The notes beneath the pieces are model-generated. The model worked only from the letters and a program-made list of their open reading frames with translations, did not search any database and was not told where the DNA came from. Positions 11,266-23,225 of a stretch of 64,000 bases of DNA are shown one piece after another; within the stretch, counting starts at the first letter, position 1, and every line of letters begins with the position of its first letter. A program made the translations under genes and the position numbers. This DNA comes from Phallus indusiatus (Eukaryota; Basidiomycota; Agaricomycetes; Phallales; Phallaceae): positions 488,964 through 552,963 of the forward strand of contig JAQFWX010000028.1 of NCBI GenBank assembly GCA_027605045.1, in the 5' to 3' direction.

Positions 11266-12294
11266 ATGTTATCACTTGCACGCCCCGTTGCTGTCAAAGC
11301 ATTGTCTAGAGGATTGGCATGGAAATTGCCAGGTGTTGGTATTGCTACTATTTACACTCTCCCCGAGTTATCATATCCCTACAATGTGCGTTGTTGCGTC
11401 CCATAATCATCCCATTTTGTTCTTGCTTACATGGTTCAAATGAGTACAGGCCCTCGAGCCTCATATCTCTGAAGAAATCATGAAGCTTCACCATCAAAAA
11501 CATCATCAAACCTACGTTAACGGCTTAAACGCAGCAAAGGAGAAATACGAAAAGTCAACTGACGTCAAAGAGCAAATTTCTCTTCAAGCTGCAATCAAAT
11601 TCAACGGCGGAGGTGTGTCAGTTTTTGGCATTCAGTTCATGTTAACTTTGGCTCTATGGAACACTAAATTTCCATAAGGTCATATTAATCATTCGCTTTT
11701 CTGGAAAAACCTTGCTCCCGCCGGTCCGACCAACCAGCCCAAAGGCGCTTTGAAAGATGCTATTGAGCGCGATTTTGGCTCTGTTGATGCGTTCAAGAAG
11801 GAAATGAATGAGAAAACCGCTGCTATTCAAGGTAGCGGATGGGGTTGGCTCGTATGTCTCAAACGTATTTCAATGACAAACTCCAAAAATTAATAATGGA
11901 AATGAAATCCAGGGTTACAACAAGATCACGAACAAATTAGAAGTCGTCACAACTCCCAATCAGGATCCTCTCCTTAGTAGGCTTTATCATTAGCTTCAAT
12001 ATATCAGGCATCTAACTTTTGTCTTAGGCCATGTACCTATTATTGGAATTGATATTTGGGAACATGTAGGTGTATTAACTAAGAATATGATTAAATGGTG
12101 AAATAATGTGTGCAATTCCCGTGCAGGCTTTCTACCTCCAGTACAAGAATGTCAAGCCAGATGTGAGTGACTTCATTACTACATTGATATAATATAAAAA
12201 GCCTCATATTCATCGCCTATAGTACCTCAAAGCCATCTGGAACGTGATCAACTTTGAAGAAGCTGGAAAGAGATTCGAGGCTGCTGCTGCATAA
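11266..12294 (+). CDS. SOD2: Mn superoxide dismutase, mitochondrial
   Basis: Converts superoxide to hydrogen peroxide and oxygen in the mitochondrial matrix. Seven exons (11266-11385, 11450-11612, 11679-11851, 11913-11976, 12028-12065, 12127-12162, 12223-12294) with GT-AG introns sum to 666 nt, giving 221 residues, the usual size. The first 25 or so residues ([20 protein letters not shown]) are rich in Arg, Lys and Leu with no acidic residue, as in a mitochondrial presequence. Metal ligands are visible in [16 protein letters not shown], in [13 protein letters not shown], and in [20 protein letters not shown] (Asp and His). GSGWGWL and the C-terminal [14 protein letters not shown] are typical. 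The Mn/Fe choice rests on fungal family knowledge. Confidence 0.95.
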
Positions 12295-12373
12295 AATAAA
12301 TAACTAACGCCGAGTCATCATCTTTTGTTGCATATAAAAATAAGCTCCTGTTTTGCTTACCTATCATAAATAA

Positions 12374-14329
12374 TTAAAACATTTCAAGGTTAGAATACCT
12401 TTTCTGACTAGCACTCAGAAATCGAGGTTTAGATATCTTCATGATTGACTTAGGGGGTGGTCTCGGTAAATTTCGAAGCTGAACCTGAACTCGATGGTCG
12501 CTAACTTCCACATCTATCTGCGAGTTCTCCTGACTGTGGAAGTTTTTCCTTAAACTAAGTGTAATGCGGCTCATCATGGTGACCTGAAGAACCTAGTATC
12601 GTTATGTCCCTGGGACGTGATATGTCAAAACTCACGGTTAATCTATTTTAGTGCAAATTGAAGTATCATCAGTTATAGAAAATGACAATAGGTATTATTC
12701 ACGTACAAAAGCTGGAGCCTTGTAGATACATAACAAAGGTCAGAGAAAGTAATTGCTCGACGGATCAGTAAACTCACTGTGCGCAAATATTTTTGATTCC
12801 ATCCTTGTGTAGATACATCTTCAGTTGAGAAAGAGCAAGGTCTAGAAATGAACCTACCGGTGCCCTGACAATCATAACGGCTAATACAAAATTTATGACA
12901 AATATGACGCTTTAGAAGGACACCATTGAACAATCATGAGTCTGATAGGTATATGATTTACCTACCTATAATACATGATTCCATCGCGAATTAACACCCT
13001 GATGATTTTTGAGTGTCGAGTGGCTTTTACTCTTAGAGTCCTCCATGTTCGAAGGATTACGAAGACGATGACAGCTGTATCGAAGCAAAGCGGGGTCCAT
13101 GCTGTTGCGGAAATCCAGGCCCCGCTTCTACCGAGGAGAGTACAAGCTTAATCTACATGATAAAGAAAAGGATGGTACGTGCTTAAACTCACATATGTAC
13201 CCTTTGTCCGAATAACATGCTGCAGCCTATGATGTAAAACAATTCAGATATTATAGTAGTACTACAAGAATGGCCAATCTCCTCACCACTTATGCCAATA
13301 TGTTTTACAGCTATTAACAAATTAATGAATCTAAACTGTATTTGTAGCAATAAAACAGGCTTACGACCAGCCGTGGTCAGTAACCACACGTTCACGCCAA
13401 ACATGAAGGAGTACAACGACCACAAGATGAACATAACATATGGTTCACCATCATAGATGGCACGAACTCTATGAGAGGTTGAACATTCGTGAAAAGAAAA
13501 GCCTAATAGTATACAAGGATAAAGCAGACATACCGCACTAGCATCATAAGAGAGGCAACTGCTACGCCCAAGAATCCCATGCAGCCTTCGTAAACTACAA
13601 AATGTTGACAACTATAACAAGAAACGATGATTTTGGTACTTGGTTAATCGATGGAAAGACGAACGTCTAAGAAAATTATATCAATTATTGATGCACCAGG
13701 TTTCTGAACTTGCTATCACATACCATCGCAGACCAAGCTGGAGATAGATACGCTAAACAACTTGCAGGCTCATATCACTATGAATGATCCCAATTGTTTG
13801 TCGGCTCACCATTTAGATTAACAATAAATCCTAATGGGGTAATGTAACGGTTCTGTTTAGTTTTGAACAATCTTTCTTTGAAGCCACATTTCAACTTTGA
13901 GCCTTACAAATAGGAAGAGCCAGGATACTTCATAGATATCAGAATTTTTCAAGTTCACTATGTCTACGGCGCAAGACTCAACTAGTCCTTTTCGATTTAA
14001 ACCATATATATTGTACCTGAGACAACCGAAGTTTTGTGTAAGATTTATGTCAACCAGAGTTCTGGTAGTGGCATACCTCATCCGGGAAAGTCAACAAGTG
14101 ATCGTAGAATAGCATAGTGAAGCCCGCTAATCCCACATACTTTAGGCATGAATTAGTCGAGCTGTGCTTTTTTCAGACTTCAAATGTATCTCACATTGGT
14201 CGAATATCTAAAAAAAATGGAAAATTCAGTGAACACAATGTGATTGGTTGATCGGCTGCAGACGAGTAAGGAAACATACAATTCTGTTTTCTCTCGGATT
14301 ACCGTCTGCTGTAAGGTAGAATTAAACAT
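12374..14329 (-). CDS. Seven-transmembrane DUF6533 protein, paralogue 1
   Basis: Member of the large basidiomycete DUF6533 family: seven-TM proteins of unknown function with an N-terminal signature. Proposed exon 1 (14303-14329) encodes MFNSTLQQT. The next (14077-14139) gives YVGLAGFTMLFYDHLLTFPDE, containing the family motif YDHLLTF. VQYIWFKSKRT and a 20-nt exon (13908-13927) follow, then NRYITPLGFIVNLN, AYLSPAWSAM, HFVVYEGCMGFLGVAVASLM and LWSLYSFMFGVNVWLLTTA. A 7-nt exon (12636-12642) joins RLQLL to TVTMMSRITLSLRKN, the usual C-terminal block. A hydrophilic tail ends at 12374. The start exon is the least certain part. The nearby paralogue at 15657-17505 shares the intron layout, including the 7-nt exon. 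Confidence 0.8.
12636..12642 (-). other. 7-nt internal exon, DUF6533 paralogue 1
   Basis: The exon reads ATTAACC. It is flanked by introns 12643-12706 (acceptor TAG) and 12584-12635 (donor GTGAG). Codons TT|A TTA ACC|GTC give LLTV and restore the family block QLLLTVTMMSR. Skipping it breaks the frame. The same 7-nt exon exists at 15939-15945. Confidence 0.75.
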
Positions 14330-15656
14330 CTTGCCATTCACGCAATCTTGGGCTTCTTGGCTACGACGCAGGTATTGGAGTAAATGGAAGGAACGTCCCA
14401 CATGATATTAATGAAAAAATGCTTTTAAACAGAATTTGTCTGTCTGACTCCATATAATCAAACCCGCTTAACTTCTTCTGATGCTGATACTGGCAATCTT
14501 TGGAGTCGGAAACAATGCTCCACACATCTTCAGTGGCACTGGCGTGTGTAGTCACGGCAATTTTGGGAATAGTAATTACGGACCAATGAATCCGGTTTGG
14601 AGAAGGATATTTGGCGCTGTGGTTACGTTATGTTTAAATTTTAATTTGAAAACCGTGCACCAACCGAAGTTGACCTTAGTTTGAAGCGCTGCAAAGAGAG
14701 ACGTGCTATGCCAGTCTGGCTCCAAACTAGTGCGAAAAAGTGAATATCAATTACGCAGATACCCTATTTTAGAAGGGGAGAAGACCTTCACCAGATTTTG
14801 AGAGTAAATTGCCATTGTCGCAGTGTCAGATTGTTTCAATTCTTCGAAAGATGATTGATGAGGGAGTCCGGGACCATGATGACGGCACTGACGGACGGGC
14901 CGGGGAGGTCATGACCGCGTGACCATCATTGCCGCTTGGGTGGTCGAGCGCTAACTCCTGAAAATTGCTCGTTATCCAACGCCAGCGGCTCAAAAGTTGA
15001 AACTCAATCCAACATGTGTAAACAGGTTCAGGAGATGTTATTGTGCAATTATTGGTTTAGCTGTACAATTGATTTAGCTCGGTTCACCTTGAGTGTAACA
15101 AGGCGCAGGCACGACAGGTTTTTTCCCGAATTTCAGTTGTTTTGCATTTGTCCGTGTCGAATTCAATATATATGGAATTCACAGAAGGACGCCGTCCGAG
15201 TCTGTTTGCTCATACGTTATTTAGGACCTTCGATTCTTGGGTAACGTTTATCATGAACCGATGGCAGCGGAAAAAGACGTAGACGACTTCTGGCTTGATT
15301 ATGGCTGGCGTTACTGAACCTAAAGCAGTTTGAGAAACGCATTTAAACAAAAAACCTCTGATATGCAGCAATTTTATCGACGCTTCACCGGCAACACAAT
15401 ATGATACCAAATCACTCGCCATTTATTTCGTGATTATTGGTTATAAATACAAATATACAACTCGAGAATACGGAATAGTACAAGATACTCGTACATTGAC
15501 ATGCATACAGACTAAAATTCCACGGATAAAATAAACCACTTCTACTTCCTGCCAATGACGCATGAACACCCAATAATAAAGTCAACCGTCACCCAAGAAA
15601 ACCTTCTCCGGACGGTACATATGTATCTCTCATAAATAGATAATGAAAAGGGATGA
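14330..15656. other. Intergenic stretch between the DUF6533 paralogues
   Basis: Upstream region of paralogue 1 and downstream region of paralogue 2. A short GC-rich patch near 14870-14935 stands out in otherwise A/T-rich DNA. No gene recognised; the plus-strand ORF at 14936-15244 has no family features. Confidence 0.5.
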
Positions 15657-17505
15657 TTATACAATAAAGCCATCCGAGTCTCGCCGACTCAGACGAACAT
15701 CCAAAGTGTAGGCGGGTGGAGGGAAGACTGGAAGCCCATTTTTCATCATGAAGCTTGTCTGAAATTTGCTTGTCGAGGATGTAGATGTGCGCGCATTTAG
15801 GGGAGGTTTTGCCTGCACGTTGCTCTCTCGCAGATGTTTCCGGAGGTTCAATGTGACTCGACTGATCATCGTCACCTGCACGTCAGAAAAGTATAAATCA
15901 TTCGAACCATGTGTATCAATTCTAGTTCAAAACTTACGGTTATCCTAATATGATTTGTTAGTTTCTTCTGCCTTTGTGATGTTTCAGTTTGAACTTACAG
16001 AAGTTGGAATCTGTAGCCGCAGAAGCCGCATACTAGTGTCAGTCGTTGTATTAACCATGAAAACTAATACCCACTGTGCACAGATGTTTTTGATCCCAGG
16101 CTGACAAGATAATTCACATTTAAACACTTTTCTTCAAGATAATCAATAGTCATTGTACTTACAGAAGCCGTCTCAATCATGATGGTCAGAACTAAACTTG
16201 CAGTCGTGATAATACTGCATCAATGTGAGCCAAAAATAATTAAAATGCTGTTGTTGTTTGGATCATATTACCAGTAATACAGAAGTCCGTCTCTCAGTAG
16301 CCGTTTGGCTAGTATGTTTTGTCCCAAGTTGGCTTTGGCTATCGGCATTGCGCGGAGTATGATAAGAAACACGATGATAGTATCATATAGAAGCGGAATC
16401 CATGCCGACGCTGAAGCCCAGTTTCCTCTAAGATAAATCAGTTAAACCCCCAGTGTATGCGCTGATAACAAATATTACGAACACATGTGGACTAAAGATC
16501 ATGGTGCAACCTTAAAAACAGCGAGACTTCTCAGGATCGCGGGAGTTTTGTAAATTGTGTTACTACTCACCGTGAACTCCGGGATGATTAACAGCTAAAA
16601 AATCAATAACAAGATGTGAAAAATGTTCTGATTATTACCCACCAACTCCAGAAGCCAAAAGCCAAGAGTTGATTCCGACAAAGCTCAGGAGAACCGATGC
16701 CAGCAAAATTTTGACAAAATAACTCCCATGATACAATGCCGATACACTATTATCCGTCAAAAAACAATATATGAAAGCAAAGCAAGGCACCTACCGCAAT
16801 CCCATCAGAATGGCAGCGATCGTTATCCCTATCATGGTCATCGAACCCTCATACCGGACAAAATGATGACATCTACTGAACGGGTAAATATAAGGAAGTA
16901 AAAAGCATAAACACAAACATCTATCGGAAAATTGAGATACAGATTCTAAACAATTATTACATATAAAAACTTCAGAAAGACTTACAGCAGGAGTCCACGC
17001 CGGATCGAAGTATGCTTCCAGATTGATTACTATTTATAAACTGCTGCAATTAACTTGACACGACTTACCAACCAAGTTGACAATGAATCCCAGAGAAATG
17101 AGGTATCGATTCTACTCTTCATCAACTCTACAGTCAATTTTTGGATCATTACTCACCAGAAGGAAGAAAAAGGAGACTGTCTGAAAAGTCTAATTGAATC
17201 AATTCGAATTTAATTAGAAAGAATATTACCTTTTGAGAATTTCCTTCTCCAAATGAACTCGACCTAAAAAAACCGCGTTAAACTTCGCTCTAATAACGAG
17301 AGAGTTAAACTACGTACCTCATCATCGAACGTTAGCATATGATCATATACCAAGACGACAAAACTAGCAAGACCGAAATACTAGAATTGGAAAGGCTGAG
17401 GATCAAATGATGTCTCCGAGAAATGTTAACGAAGACGAGCCCGAAGCTTACATCCGTAGCATATCTACCATCAGAATAGCCTTCGATGAACAAATGCCAC
17501 CTCAT
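15657..17505 (-). CDS. Seven-transmembrane DUF6533 protein, paralogue 2
   Basis: Second DUF6533 seven-TM gene, oriented like its neighbour. The proposed start at 17505-17503 gives MRWHLFIEGYSDGRYATD, spliced in phase to YFGLASFVVLVYDHMLTFDD. Then come EVEFIWRRKFSK, VSFFLLL and NRYLISLGFIVNLV. Toward the C-terminus CGYRFQL joins, through a 7-nt exon (15939-15945), to ITVTMISRVTLNLRKHLRES. A Pro/Ser-rich tail follows, ending RRDSDGFIV at 15657. Exon positions and phases follow those of the paralogue at 12374-14329, while the proteins have diverged well beyond the DUF6534 pair, so this duplication is older. Function is unknown. An extra upstream exon is possible. Confidence 0.8.
15939..15945 (-). 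other. 7-nt internal exon, DUF6533 paralogue 2
   Basis: The exon reads GATAACC, between an upstream intron ending TAG and a donor GTAAGT. Codons CT|G ATA ACC|GTG give LITV and join RFQL to TVTMISRVTLNLR in frame. Confidence 0.75.
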
Positions 17506-20327
17506 TGACCACAAAGGTGGACTCACAAATCTGTTAACTCTGTCACGAATTTGTCCAAACATGTAACATTCCCCGCTGAACACAAATTGGGAACAGCCAT
17601 TCCGTCCGACATGAGCGCAGAATTTGAAAGTGAATAAAAATTTTGACGTCAGCCAGAGTCGATGTACAAGTCCCTCTTTTGAAGTAGAGTAAAGTAAGGA
17701 TCTAGGAACATGAGTGGAAGTTGATTACAGAGAATAACAAATGAAAAATTAGCTTACAAATGAGCTCGCGCTCAATGATAGAAAAAATACACAGAACTGG
17801 TCTCAAGAATGAAATAAATAACGCGAGAGAAATGGATACTGGGTGAGTGAATTAGAAGACCCACAATTAAAAAAGAGAGGCAGCAAATACCAGTGTACAC
17901 CCGCGAGCGAACCATGTACATTAAGTACTCCACATCCCAGAAACCAAACCCTGATGGAGCTAATAGTCGACGACAAGCCCGAGGAGCCATATTTAGACAA
18001 TCAACTATTCGAATCAAGAAATGATAATCTCTTTGAGGATCTTGATTCCTATTGAACTGGCAATTGGCTGACGTCTGCGTTGTCAGAACTCTGTAGCCTC
18101 GAGCTGCATAGCATTCGTTTATTTCGCTGGGTGATATTTGATTCCAGTCGCTTGGTGCACGAGTCAGAAAGTTTCCATCTTAGAGCCTCGGGAGCGGAGT
18201 CAAATTGTGGTACGTACCATTTTCAAATTAAAGTTTCCACATCTACGATTTCCAATTATAATCATTATATGTACATATATAACCTAGCCGACGGTACAAC
18301 TAAAATCAAGTAGTCAGTAATGCGTAGTGTTGATAATGTACGGTTCATCACACAGTTTAGTGTCGGCCCACCTCATAACTACGGAAATGAACAGCCCTTT
18401 CTAATCAACAATATTGCCTTGACAGAAACGAAATTTCTTTGGCAAGACGATGCTCAAATACCAGTATTGGTGCCAAATTATAACGAGCCAACAGATTCAT
18501 CATCGATTGTGGACGACGTCAATCTATATCAACTACAGCAAGCCTAAAATCACATGTGACGTATTGAAAGAACAAAGTGAATGTTACGTGCCAGACTAAC
18601 GAGACAGATCCCCCTCAGCGGAGTCTTCTGATGGCTGTGTTGCACCAACATATGTAGAATGACGAGTCGAGAAAGAAGTACTAATAGTTAGTGCATGATT
18701 TCAAAAAAAAAACTGAGATACAGAATGTTAAAGGAATTAGCGGAGATAGTCCACTCATCTCACCTCAGATCCGGTGTCTAAGCATCTGCATAATAAGTTC
18801 AAATCAAGATTGTACGTTTATTTGCAGCTGGTTATTCGCCTCACTCTGTCCACGAGCGCTAAGCAATGAGTAGGTGCCGACCGGCTCCAGCGTCCAGCTG
18901 AGCAGGTGAACGTCGTTGCGTCATCTCCTCTGACCAACGACAACAGCGTCCCGTTCGATCTTTCGCTATTTTTCATTTCTCACCCACCCGCCCTGATACT
19001 CGTCAGGTGTTGTCCCGGTTTCCCCCCCTCGTTATTTCTCTCTTTTTATTGTTTTGTGGATTTGTTCTCTTTCTTTCAGCACCTCAGGCTATCTTTCGTT
19101 TCAGAGCACATTACATATCATTCAAATGGCATGTAGATAAAGCAGTCAGCACGAATTGAATAAAACTATCCCGCAAGTGGGTGAGAGACACAGTCGTGGA
19201 GAGGAAGGGTCCCGCCCATCCGAGCCGCGAGCGATCACCTCCACGCACCGAGCTCGGCCCTCGTATAGGCTCCGACCCTCTCAGGGTCTCTCCCAAGGCC
19301 CAAGCAGCGACCAAGCTATTGAAGAGGCTGGATTTATTTTCCATGACACGAATCTAATTACGCACCAAAGTACATGTACATATACGAACACGCCAAAAAT
19401 AAACGTTCCTAACCGACGTATAAAATAGAAGGGGAGCCCATCCCATTGATTCAGAAGTCGAAGCAATGTATAAACGCCAAATATAACATTCCTACAATAG
19501 AATAGTTATTTATATATGTACATGAGCTCCGGACACACGTGTGCTATTGATCATATGAACAGGAAAAGCACACGGAATTAAGAGATAGTAGGATAGAATA
19601 ATATACATTTTGAAAGTATATGTACGAATCCAAAGGACAAAACATGCCAAGTATGTAAGTGTGTCAATCTTCAGAAGTCCGTATATAGACGAGCTGCCAG
19701 CCAGTGACAGGAATCGGGAAATTGTCGAGTTAGGCGACAAATACGTACGTACTATACAAGCGAAGGAATAAGCTTTTTTTCTTCTCGTATGCATGTATGT
19801 GTCAAAGGAATGTTAATAAAAATATATTCTCGGGCTAGCCGAGAAGAGAAGGGATGGATAAGAATAGAACTAAAAGGTATGGATGGGAAAAAAAATGAGA
19901 CAGTGAGCATGTGAGGTGTTGAAAGAACAAAAAAGAATGGGATATATCAGCGGCAGATGATGATGTTGAAATGTAGAAAAAGAAGTGTCTGAGTGTTAAT
20001 ATTCAAGAAGAGAAGAGAAGTCCCACTGCTCAGGTACTAAAAAGAAACGAATGTAAATTCCGAGGCTAGATAAGCAAAAAAGAGAGAGAAAAGTCTTGCG
20101 GGTAGAGGGAAGAACGATATAATTTTTGACGAACATGTTCTGAGAGTCCAAATTTAAGAAAGGAGTTAATGGGATGGAAAGGGAGGACGCGAATCTGGGT
20201 TTGATGATGGTAACCGCGGGGGAGTGTGAAGGGGAGGAAGGGGAGGACAAGGACAAGTGACGATAGTATGACCAATAAGAAGGAAAAAAAAATAGAACTC
20301 CTTTTTCTTCCGCCAGTCTAATAAAAA
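17506..20327. other. Gene-poor stretch of 2.8 kb
   Basis: No gene with recognisable family features. Two small hydrophilic plus-strand ORFs (17843-18055, ending FEDLDSY, and 18320-18547, ending LYQLQQA) could be remnants, but nothing ties them together. A GC-rich patch at about 19190-19320 contrasts with the surrounding DNA. 19800-20320 is purine-rich on the plus strand, next to the 3' end of the GH79 gene. Confidence 0.4.
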
Positions 20328-22853
20328 TCACGATAACAACCGCAAGACAGCACTCGCACCGGCAAGTAAGCAGACGGCAGTCACGAGAGCACCGGAGAGT
20401 AAACCTCTTAATCCAGTCGCGTCACTACTTCCGAAACTTGTGCTTCCAATTTGATTATTAAGTCCACCATATCCATTTGAAGTCGCAAGCACAGATGGGT
20501 TAATAGACGCCGTATTCTTGACCTGGACAGTTGTGACAGTTGTCGAGAAGGTTCTTGCTTCAGCGGTGTTAATCGCACCAGCCTCTGCCTGTGGCGTCAG
20601 GAACACGAGAGCAGCTGAGGCTGCTGGTACGGTCACGGAACATAGGTTGTTAGTTGGGTCACAAGATATTGTTTCAGTGAACTGATTCCCTTGAAGTATC
20701 CCGTTTGACGACAAAACTTCTCCGAACGTCTAGCAGAAACACGTAATTAGTACGCGTTAGAAAAAAAAAGAAAGACATCGCCGCCAACCTGATTAGCATA
20801 GTAAAACGGAACGTGGTCGGCAGTAGAATTACTATGCGACCTCAACCGCCTAACGAAGACCTGACTAGGAGAGGCATTAGGCAAATTGAGGCCACTACCA
20901 TCGATCGCCAACTGTGCAGTATAATCGCTGTTTCCAGTTGGATCATTTACATAGTTGATAAGCACCACCTTGGCAGGTGCGCCGTTTTCATAAATGACGT
21001 AACCAGCCATATTGTCGTTGTTGCCATTGATTTGCAAATCGGCCACTTGAGCTGTTCCGGTCGACCCCAATGCTTCAGCAACCATAATAGCGGAATATAA
21101 AACCGGACCCATCGTCCATCCGTAACCTCTCTTCGCCGCGATCCCAGGCGGAGGTGTAATAGGCTATACAAGGTATAGTTTCCAAATTAACGCAAGAACG
21201 GCAGGAAAATACGACATGCGAACTTACGTTGTAAACGGCATTTTGCCCACCAAGGTGAAACATGGCTGCGGTAGTGTTGATAGAAACCATGGCAAGTTCG
21301 TAGTCGAGAGTCCAGAGGGCAGCTAGGAATGAATCGGATGTACCGAAGAATCCAGCACACGAGGCAGTATTCGTTTCTAACATGACATAGGGTTTGTTAT
21401 GTTGCTCAGCGAGTTGCACGTCTGATACATATCCACCAACTGTGTTAGTAACGGTACTGTGTCCGACATATAGACCGAATGCTTCGTCCACCGTAAAGGT
21501 TTGATTAGATGACTATCAAAAACTTAGTAAATGTGTTCTACATAGCGATGCTGACATACGTTGCAGTTGTTATTAGGATCTTTTTCAAAGGAAGATGAAA
21601 GCTTTTAGTGAATGCTAAACAAGAGCAAGTTGCCTATGTTACTCACAACTAAACAGAATAGGTCAGCAACTCCGCAAGGAGGACAAACGTAAAAAAGGAA
21701 CTTACTGTTCAGCGGCAAACCAAGAATAACTTTGATCAAAAATTGAGCTAAAGCCTGCATCAAAGACTTGCTCGGTGGTCCATAAGCAGCAGACACTGGG
21801 ACCCATCATATTGGTCTTGTTTGTGAATGCAGAATCACTTCCAATAGCATTGAGCATAATTTCAATATCATTAACGTAGTCCGTTTGATTGTAGTCCGGA
21901 TCCCGAAGCCCGTGCTGTATTTAAGAAAGGTACGTGATAAAAAGAACAAGGTGGACAAGAAGAGAATGAGCTTACGATAGCGTATAGATCAGGTTCGTTT
22001 CCAAGTTGGAATCCTAACAGATATTTGCCCAGAATAGCTTCACTTGCATCTCCTATTTGCAGACGTGGATTTGATGTGTCATTGAATGGAATACCAAGAA
22101 ACCAATAAGTTTCGGTGAGAGCCGAGATGTTGGCCAGGGCGTAGATAAGGTCGATACCCACATCAATGGTAGGCGTATTAGTCTACACAAATTATCAATT
22201 AGGACATTGAAAGAAGATAATAAAACACACGTACAGGACCATGAACATTAGATCTGTCTTTAGTAATAGTTTGGCCCCCAGGTAAACCATTTGGAAAGAA
22301 GACAGCTTTTTCTTGAGTGTTCCCGCCCACACGAACCTTAACTTCATTATTCCTCACCCGAATATTCTCCAATACATTAAGGAATGTCGGATTGATGACC
22401 GAGCTATGAAAAAAATGTGTCCATTTCTTTCAGCGGGGACTTTGAGGTAAAAAAGTACAAAGGCGCATAGCTTACCCATTCTGACCGACTACAATTTTTT
22501 TTTCAAATTAAATATGAATAATCACTACAAGCTTTATAAGAGCGGTACAACGTACCAACTTGATCTGCAATTGACAATTCAACACTGAGTCCCATATGAT
22601 TGCCTTGGACCGGCTTGGACAGGTTTGGCAACGGGGCGGACTGCAATTGGACTACAAAGGCACCAGGGGTCGTAGTAGGTGGTGCTGGCGGTTGAGCAAA
22701 TGCTTGATCATTGTGAGCAGGATAAGAAACTAAAGGTTGAACTGCCGAAGTAGCTGTCCCAGTTCCGAAAGTGACTTGGGTGTAAATTGTAACGCTGGCA
22801 TGGACCGTAGCGACGAGAAGAGGGGAAAAAAGAGAGACAAGGACGGCCCGCAT
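20328..22853 (-). CDS. GPI-anchored glycoside hydrolase family 79 (beta-glucuronidase/heparanase-like)
   Basis: Secreted retaining glycosidase. Fungal GH79 enzymes remove glucuronic or 4-O-methyl-glucuronic acid from arabinogalactan proteins and related glycans. The N-terminus MRAVLVSLFSPLLVATVHAS is a signal peptide. NHMGLSVELSIADQV and NNEVKVRVGGNTQEK mark the start of the barrel. GFQLGNEPDLYAI carries the acid/base Glu (NEP), and KPYVMLETNTASC the nucleophile Glu. A C-terminal beta domain includes GYVIYENGAPAKVVLINY. A Ser/Thr stretch then leads to a hydrophobic tail (LLSGALVTAVCLLAGASAVL) ending at the stop, typical of a GPI signal, so the enzyme is probably held at the cell surface. About eight exons; one has only 13 nt (22476-22488). 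The exact substrate is not predictable. Confidence 0.88.
22476..22488 (-). other. 13-nt internal exon of the GH79 gene
   Basis: The exon reads TCGGTCAGAATGG, with acceptor TAG before it and donor GTAAGC after it. It supplies VGQNG between ELSIADQ and SVINPTFLNVLE in frame (G|TC GGT CAG AAT GG|C). Confidence 0.65.
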
Positions 22854-23225
22854 TTATATATACTCGTTATATAAATGTATATATAATATATATAAGCGGA
22901 GAAAATGAGGTGGAGAACTTTTAAATGGATTGTGGTTGAGAAAGGATTCCGGATCAGAGGAGGAGGGGAGATGGAGGAAGGATGCGAAGGTACCGTACGG
23001 GGAACCACCACACAGCTATGACTTAGACGCCCGTTTACCGGAGATTACCTATAACCGTGACTGCCGAAAAAGTCACTCGGTGTGTATCTGCAATAATGCC
23101 CTTGGCAAACAAATCTGTTTTAATTTACTTGCTTTTGTAACCAAGAACAGACTACTTATAATAATCATACAGACGAGACGCGATAAAAAAAAAGAAGGAA
23201 AACAAAAAAAGAAAACGGAGCCCCT

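Noticed and set aside
12374..14329. DUF6533 paralogue 1 as a pseudogene
   Set aside because: An early stop appears only if one follows the donor position of paralogue 2; using donor ACTA|GTTGAG and acceptor GAAG gives the same exon lengths and an open frame.
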